Position numbers and translations under genes: made by a program. Below are positions 61,776 through 64,000 of a stretch of 64,000 bases of DNA, piece by piece. How positions within the stretch are numbered: the stretch's first letter is position 1; each line of letters starts with the position of its first letter. The stretch is taken from positions 1-64,000 of the forward strand of contig NZ_CANTJS010000011.1 of the NCBI RefSeq assembly GCF_947654275.1. Reading direction: 5' to 3'. Below the pieces are notes generated by a model that worked only from the letters and a program-made list of their open reading frames with translations, did not search any database and was not told where the DNA came from. The DNA comes from an uncultured Oscillibacter sp. (GTDB lineage Bacteria; Bacillota; Clostridia; Oscillospirales; Oscillospiraceae).

Positions 61776-63518
61776 ATGAAGAACCTGAGAAGACGGCTTT
61801 TGCCGCTGCTGGCAGTGGTCATGCTGCTGTGTGCGGCCATGACCGTCCCCGCCCTGGCGGCGGGAGAGGACCTCACCGCCGCGGCGGGGAGCAAGTACAT
61901 TGAGTGTTCCGACTGCGGAACCTCCGGCATCGTGCTGTCCGAGGACCTGGAGGCCGTCGCCTGCGGGACCTGCGAGGGCGTGGGCTATGTCCTGTCCCCC
62001 AGCAATTTTTACAATACCTTCTGGTCCCTGGTGCCCCCCATCATTGCCATTGCCCTGGCCCTGATTACCAAGGAGGTCTATTCCTCTCTGTTCCTGGGGA
62101 TTCTGGTGGGCGGACTGCTGTATTCCAACTTTGCCTTTGAGACCACCATTCTCCATGTCTTCAACGACGGCATCGTGGCCTCCGTCACCGATTCCTACAA
62201 CATGGGCATCCTGATTTTCCTGATTATCCTGGGCTCCATGGTGTGCCTGATGAACAAGGCGGGAGGCTCCGCCGCCTTCGGCCGCTGGGCCAAGGACCAC
62301 ATCAAGTCCCGGGTGGGGGCGCAGCTGGCCTCCGTGCTCCTGGGCGTGCTGATTTTCATTGACGACTATTTCAACTGCCTCACCGTGGGCAGCGTCATGC
62401 GGCCCATCACGGACAAGCAGAACATCTCCCGGGCCAAGCTGGCCTACATCATCGACGCCACCGCCGCCCCGGTGTGCATCATCGCCCCCATCAGCTCCTG
62501 GGCCGCCGCCGTGGCGGGCTTCGCTGAGGACGGCCAGGGCTTCAACCTCTTCCTCCGGGCCATTCCCTATAACTACTACGCCCTGCTGACCATCGTCATG
62601 ATGGTGGGCATGATTGTCATGAAGACGGAATTCGGCCCCATGGCCGCCTACGAGAAAAACGCCATTGAGAAGGGCGACCTCTTCTCCGGCTCCAACCCCT
62701 ACGCCGGAGCGCAGGATGACGCGCCGGAAGACAAGGGCCGCGTGCTGGACCTGGTGCTCCCCGTGGTGGTCCTCATCATCTGCTGCGTCATCGGCATGAT
62801 TTACTCCGGCGGCTTCTTCGAGGGCGAGGACTTCATCACCGCCTTCTCCAACTCCGACGCCTCCGTGGGCCTGATGCTGGGCTCCGCCTTTGCCCTGGTG
62901 TTCACCCTGGTCTATTACCTGGCCCGCCGGTCCATGAGCTTCAAGGACATGATGGGCTGCATCCCCGAGGGCTTCAAGGCCATGGTTCCCGCCATCATGA
63001 TTCTCACCTTCGCATGGAGCCTGAAGAACATGACGGACTCCCTGGGCGCCAAGTACTTCGTGGCCGACATCGTGGCCAGCTCCGCCGCCAGCCTCCAGAT
63101 CATTCTGCCTCTGATTGTCTTCGTCATCGGCTGCCTGCTGGCCTTCGCCACCGGCACCAGCTGGGGCACCTTCGGCATCCTGATTCCCATTGTGCAGAAT
63201 GTGTTCTCCATGGACGACCCCATGGCCATCATCTGCATCTCCGCCTGCATGGCCGGCGCTGTCTGCGGCGACCACTGCTCCCCCATCTCCGACACCACCA
63301 TCATGGCCTCCGCCGGCGCCCAGTGCGACCACGTGAACCATGTGTCCACCCAGCTGCCCTATGCCATCACCTGCGCGGCGGTGTCCGGCATCACCTATCT
63401 GATTGCCGGCATCCTGGTCAGCGCGGGCCTGCCCGGCCTGCTGGGCCTGCCCATCGGCATTGTGCTGATGGTCGGCGCGCTGTTCGTGCTCCGGTCCAGG
63501 AGCAACAGCCCCGCCTGA
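61776..63518 (+). CDS. NhaC-family carrier, predicted lysine transporter (LysW-like)
   Basis: 580 residues from ATG behind AGGAGAG. A cleavable-looking signal peptide (LLAVVMLLCAAMTVPALAA) is followed by a small CxxC/CxxC module (YIECSDCGTSG; ACGTCEGVGY), then about 11 membrane helices with NhaC motifs (FIDDYFNCLTVGSVMRP; GTSWGTFGILIPIV; GDHCSPISDTTIMAS). Lysine-riboswitch control is the reason to predict Na+-coupled lysine transport. The extracytoplasmic zinc-ribbon-like module is unusual for the family. Confidence 0.87.
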   Translation: MKNLRRRLLPLLAVVMLLCAAMTVPALAAGEDLTAAAGSKYIECSDCGTSGIVLSEDLEAVACGTCEGVGYVLSPSNFYNTFWSLVPPIIAIALALITKEVYSSLFLGILVGGLLYSNFAFETTILHVFNDGIVASVTDSYNMGILIFLIILGSMVCLMNKAGGSAAFGRWAKDHIKSRVGAQLASVLLGVLIFIDDYFNCLTVGSVMRPITDKQNISRAKLAYIIDATAAPVCIIAPISSWAAAVAGFAEDGQGFNLFLRAIPYNYYALLTIVMMVGMIVMKTEFGPMAAYEKNAIEKGDLFSGSNPYAGAQDDAPEDKGRVLDLVLPVVVLIICCVIGMIYSGGFFEGEDFITAFSNSDASVGLMLGSAFALVFTLVYYLARRSMSFKDMMGCIPEGFKAMVPAIMILTFAWSLKNMTDSLGAKYFVADIVASSAASLQIILPLIVFVIGCLLAFATGTSWGTFGILIPIVQNVFSMDDPMAIICISACMAGAVCGDHCSPISDTTIMASAGAQCDHVNHVSTQLPYAITCAAVSGITYLIAGILVSAGLPGLLGLPIGIVLMVGALFVLRSRSNSPA

Positions 63519-63538
63519 ATCATCTGTATCCTGCGAAA

Positions 63539-63567
63539 GAGTCCGGCCCCCGGGGCCGGGCTCTTTT
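63539..63567 (+). terminator. terminator of the lysine carrier gene
   Basis: AGTCCGGCCCC-CGG-GGCCGGGCTC followed by TTTT. Confidence 0.85.
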
Positions 63568-63592
63568 GCGCTGTCTGCAAAGGACGTCGTCC

Positions 63593-63621
63593 TTGCGGAT
63601 ATCCCGGCACTGTGCTACAAT
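63593..63621 (+). promoter_or_regulatory. promoter of the last gene
   Basis: TTGCGG, 17 bases, TACAAT, 22 bases before the start codon. Confidence 0.65.
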
Positions 63622-63643
63622 GGGAATCAGAAAGGGGGGCGGG

Positions 63644-64000
63644 ATGGTGAACAAAAGGCTGAAAAAGATTTTAAGGAACGCGCTGATTGCCGGCTTCCTG
63701 CTGGTGTTTATCGTGGGTCCGCTGTGCCTGTACGCGGCTTTAAGCCTGGGCTGGCCTCCGGTCATCGGGAATCTGTACGCCGCCGGGCAGCTGCGGACCT
63801 ACGCCGCCCAGGTCTACCCGGAGGCGGAGGCCGAGGGCTGTTGGGCCGGTTACAACCTGGTGGACGGGTTTTATTCCCTGGACTTCCAGGACCCCGGCGG
63901 GGAAATCCGCTCCCTGCGATATTCCGCGGACGACGGACAGGTCATGGACAGGCAGCGCTCGGAGGCTCTGGAGCAGGAATTGGATACCGGCCGGGCGTTT
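63644..64000 (+). CDS. uncharacterised membrane-anchored protein, truncated by window end
   Basis: 119 codons are visible from ATG behind AAAGGGGGGCGGG, open to the window edge and not in the ORF track. One N-terminal membrane helix (LIAGFLLVFIVGPLCLYAAL) is followed by an extracytoplasmic part (GYNLVDGFYSLDFQDPGGEI). No family was recognised with confidence; it resembles small single-pass proteins of unknown function in Clostridia. Confidence 0.7.
   Translation, partial: MVNKRLKKILRNALIAGFLLVFIVGPLCLYAALSLGWPPVIGNLYAAGQLRTYAAQVYPEAEAEGCWAGYNLVDGFYSLDFQDPGGEIRSLRYSADDGQVMDRQRSEALEQELDTGRAF

Noticed and set aside
61755-63341. 528-codon minus-strand ORF opposite the lysine carrier
   Set aside because: Antisense shadow of a membrane protein with riboswitch, promoter and motifs on the plus strand; the translation is biased (HHDGGVG-type) without family signals.

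Overview
The window looks like chromosome of a spore-forming, high-GC member of the Oscillospiraceae (Flavonifractor/Oscillibacter-like gut Clostridia). The support is the sporulation sigma factor gene sigK, dense G+C-rich genes with strong GGAGG ribosome sites, Firmicutes-type YesM/YesN two-component genes, TPP and lysine riboswitches, and a sigma-54 regulated amino-acid catabolic operon. The genus is an inference; no rRNA gene is present.

Layout. 1-4400: galE, a sugar-1-phosphate nucleotidyltransferase, an NahK-like sugar kinase and a PocR/AraC regulator. 4674-6056: a hemerythrin-CheX-receiver fusion. 6697-10608: mglBAC galactose-type ABC importer. 10769-16137: a YesN/YesM two-component system with two sugar-binding proteins in the same operon. 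16313-19306: a 997-residue protein with flagellin-like ends around a large beta-rich, glycine-rich insert. 19445-20390: TPP riboswitch and thiT. 20692-25641: a sigma-54 activator, its inverted-repeat sites, a near-consensus -24/-12 promoter, methionine gamma-lyase and an NhaC-family (MetT-like) carrier.

25772-55954 is the most notable region. One sigK gene, read on the minus strand, is split into three segments by two separate skin-like intervening elements. Codons 1-66 lie at 55954-55757, codons 67-212 at about 36122-35685, and the last 28 codons plus stop at 25858-25772. Element A (19,634 bp between equivalent core bases) and element B (9,826 bp) each end in their own large serine recombinase gene next to the downstream sigK segment. 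Each has inverted arms flanking the crossover core. Joining the cores in silico restores an uninterrupted 240-codon SigK with both junctions silent at the amino-acid level (KK|YYT and SYVSR|IEK). Element A carries a DUF255 thioredoxin-like protein, a permease and a complete beta-oxidation-type cluster with TRAP importer, CoA-transferase and SARP/BTAD regulator. Element B is AT-rich and carries a DUF4143 ATPase, an IS5-family insertion, a frameshifted Dam methylase and an uncharacterised metallophosphoesterase / ORC-CDC6-like ATPase / unknown-protein operon that resembles a defence island.

56150-64000 returns to ordinary chromosome: GNAT, GIY-YIG, YfcE-like phosphoesterase, Vat-like acetyltransferase, SMI1/KNR4 and Dabb proteins, a class I aminotransferase, and a lysine riboswitch controlling an NhaC-family carrier with a CxxC-CxxC insert. 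Several families of dispersed palindromic repeats recur, including one with copies both outside and inside element A.
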